Assembly (NCBI RefSeq): GCF_019145495.1 | Contig: NZ_JAHSTU010000002.1 | Span: forward strand, 1-64,000 | Reading direction: 5' to 3' | DNA length: 64,000 bases | Origin: Pseudomonas azerbaijanoccidentalis | Lineage (GTDB): Bacteria > Pseudomonadota > Gammaproteobacteria > Pseudomonadales > Pseudomonadaceae | Translations under genes and position numbers: made by a program | Notes under the pieces: model-generated | Seen by the model: the letters and a program-made list of their open reading frames with translations, nothing else | Database searches by the model: none | Told to the model about the DNA's origin: nothing | Shown here: one piece after another, positions 63,739-64,000 of the stretch | How positions within the stretch are numbered: position 1 is the first letter of the stretch | How the letters are laid out: each line of letters starts with the position of its first letter

Positions 63739-64000
63739 GTGTCCAACATCGTTGCCGATCATCTCGTATTGCTCGACCACCTGCGCAGCATCCTGGTCGC
63801 CGTAGGTGAGGCCGAACAAGTTCCCGACGAAAGCCATGCCTTGTTCCTGGAGCGCTTCGACGAACTGCTTGCACTGCTGCCGGTCGACCCGATCGAAAGT
63901 CAGTACCTGGGCCAGGACATCCTGTGCCAGGTGATCACCCGTTACCCGCAAATCGCCCACCTGGTCCCGCGCGACCTGCTGTGGTACTTCGCCGGCGACT
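63739..64000 (+). CDS. Conserved protein downstream of fadE, N-terminal part
   Basis: 87 codons visible before the right edge, starting at GTG 63739 with TGAGGA upstream. The sequence begins MSNIVADHLVLLDHLRSIL and is leucine-rich and probably helical. In Pseudomonas a gene of this type commonly follows fadE and has no established function; I recognise no domain in the visible part. Confidence 0.75.
   Translation, partial: MSNIVADHLVLLDHLRSILVAVGEAEQVPDESHALFLERFDELLALLPVDPIESQYLGQDILCQVITRYPQIAHLVPRDLLWYFAGD

Overview
The window looks like a chromosome segment from a Pseudomonas of the fluorescens group. The evidence is the Pseudomonas-type gene order around the fatty-acid, RNase E and murB operons, the GC-rich codon use, and many dispersed REP palindromes of the kinds found in that group (GTGGGAGCGGGCTTGCCCGC, GATCGCAGCCTTCGGCAGCTC, GCCAGCAGGCTGGC). 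I see no prophage, insertion sequence, tRNA, rRNA or CRISPR array.

Layout. 0-2.3 kb: start of etfB and, divergently, the ETF-ubiquinone oxidoreductase, with a PsrA-like box between them. 2.5-4.6 kb: AraC regulator and a zinc alcohol dehydrogenase. 4.6-9.8 kb: galactonate operon dgoK-dgoA-dgoD-transporter-IclR regulator. 10-12.7 kb: a GNAT enzyme, an MFS pump and two small unknown proteins. 12.9-17.1 kb: GntR regulator, ADP-ribosylglycohydrolase-like hydrolase, NCS1 permease and PfkB kinase, resembling the uncharacterised E. coli yegTUVW genes. 17.4-23.7 kb: sugar ABC transporter araFGH, sugar dehydrogenase, SMP-30 lactonase and GntR/FadR regulator. 23.8-27.3 kb: DUF1285, DUF4823 lipoprotein, moaA, TetR and an RgsA-like sRNA. 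27.3-37.5 kb: core lipid and cell-division cluster (tatD, pilZ, holB, tmk, mltG, pabC, fabF, acpP, fabG, fabD, plsX, rpmF, yceD). 37.6-44.9 kb: maf, sppA, a HAD phosphatase, rluC and rne. 45-49.4 kb: molybdenum hydroxylase operon with its own maturation genes. 49.7-56.6 kb: murB, ptp, kdsB, ycaR, lpxK, exbD, exbB and comEC. 56.7-64 kb: DUF2062, an ABC exporter pair, GST, transglutaminase-like protein, fadE and the start of a conserved downstream gene.

The two sugar blocks together encode a complete oxidative (De Ley-Doudoroff) route: import by AraFGH, oxidation to the lactone, lactone opening, dehydration (DgoD), phosphorylation (DgoK) and aldol cleavage (DgoA). The promoter, upstream palindrome and untranslated leader of dgoK and of the sugar dehydrogenase 12 kb away are near copies of each other. 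The transporter promoter and the GntR regulator promoter share a different 14-bp operator. Four leaders carry Crc/Hfq-type A-rich motifs beside the ribosome binding site. These links are inferences from sequence.

The least understood system is the 12.9-17.1 kb GntR-hydrolase-permease-kinase cluster, which reads as a salvage pathway for an unknown N-ribosylated compound.
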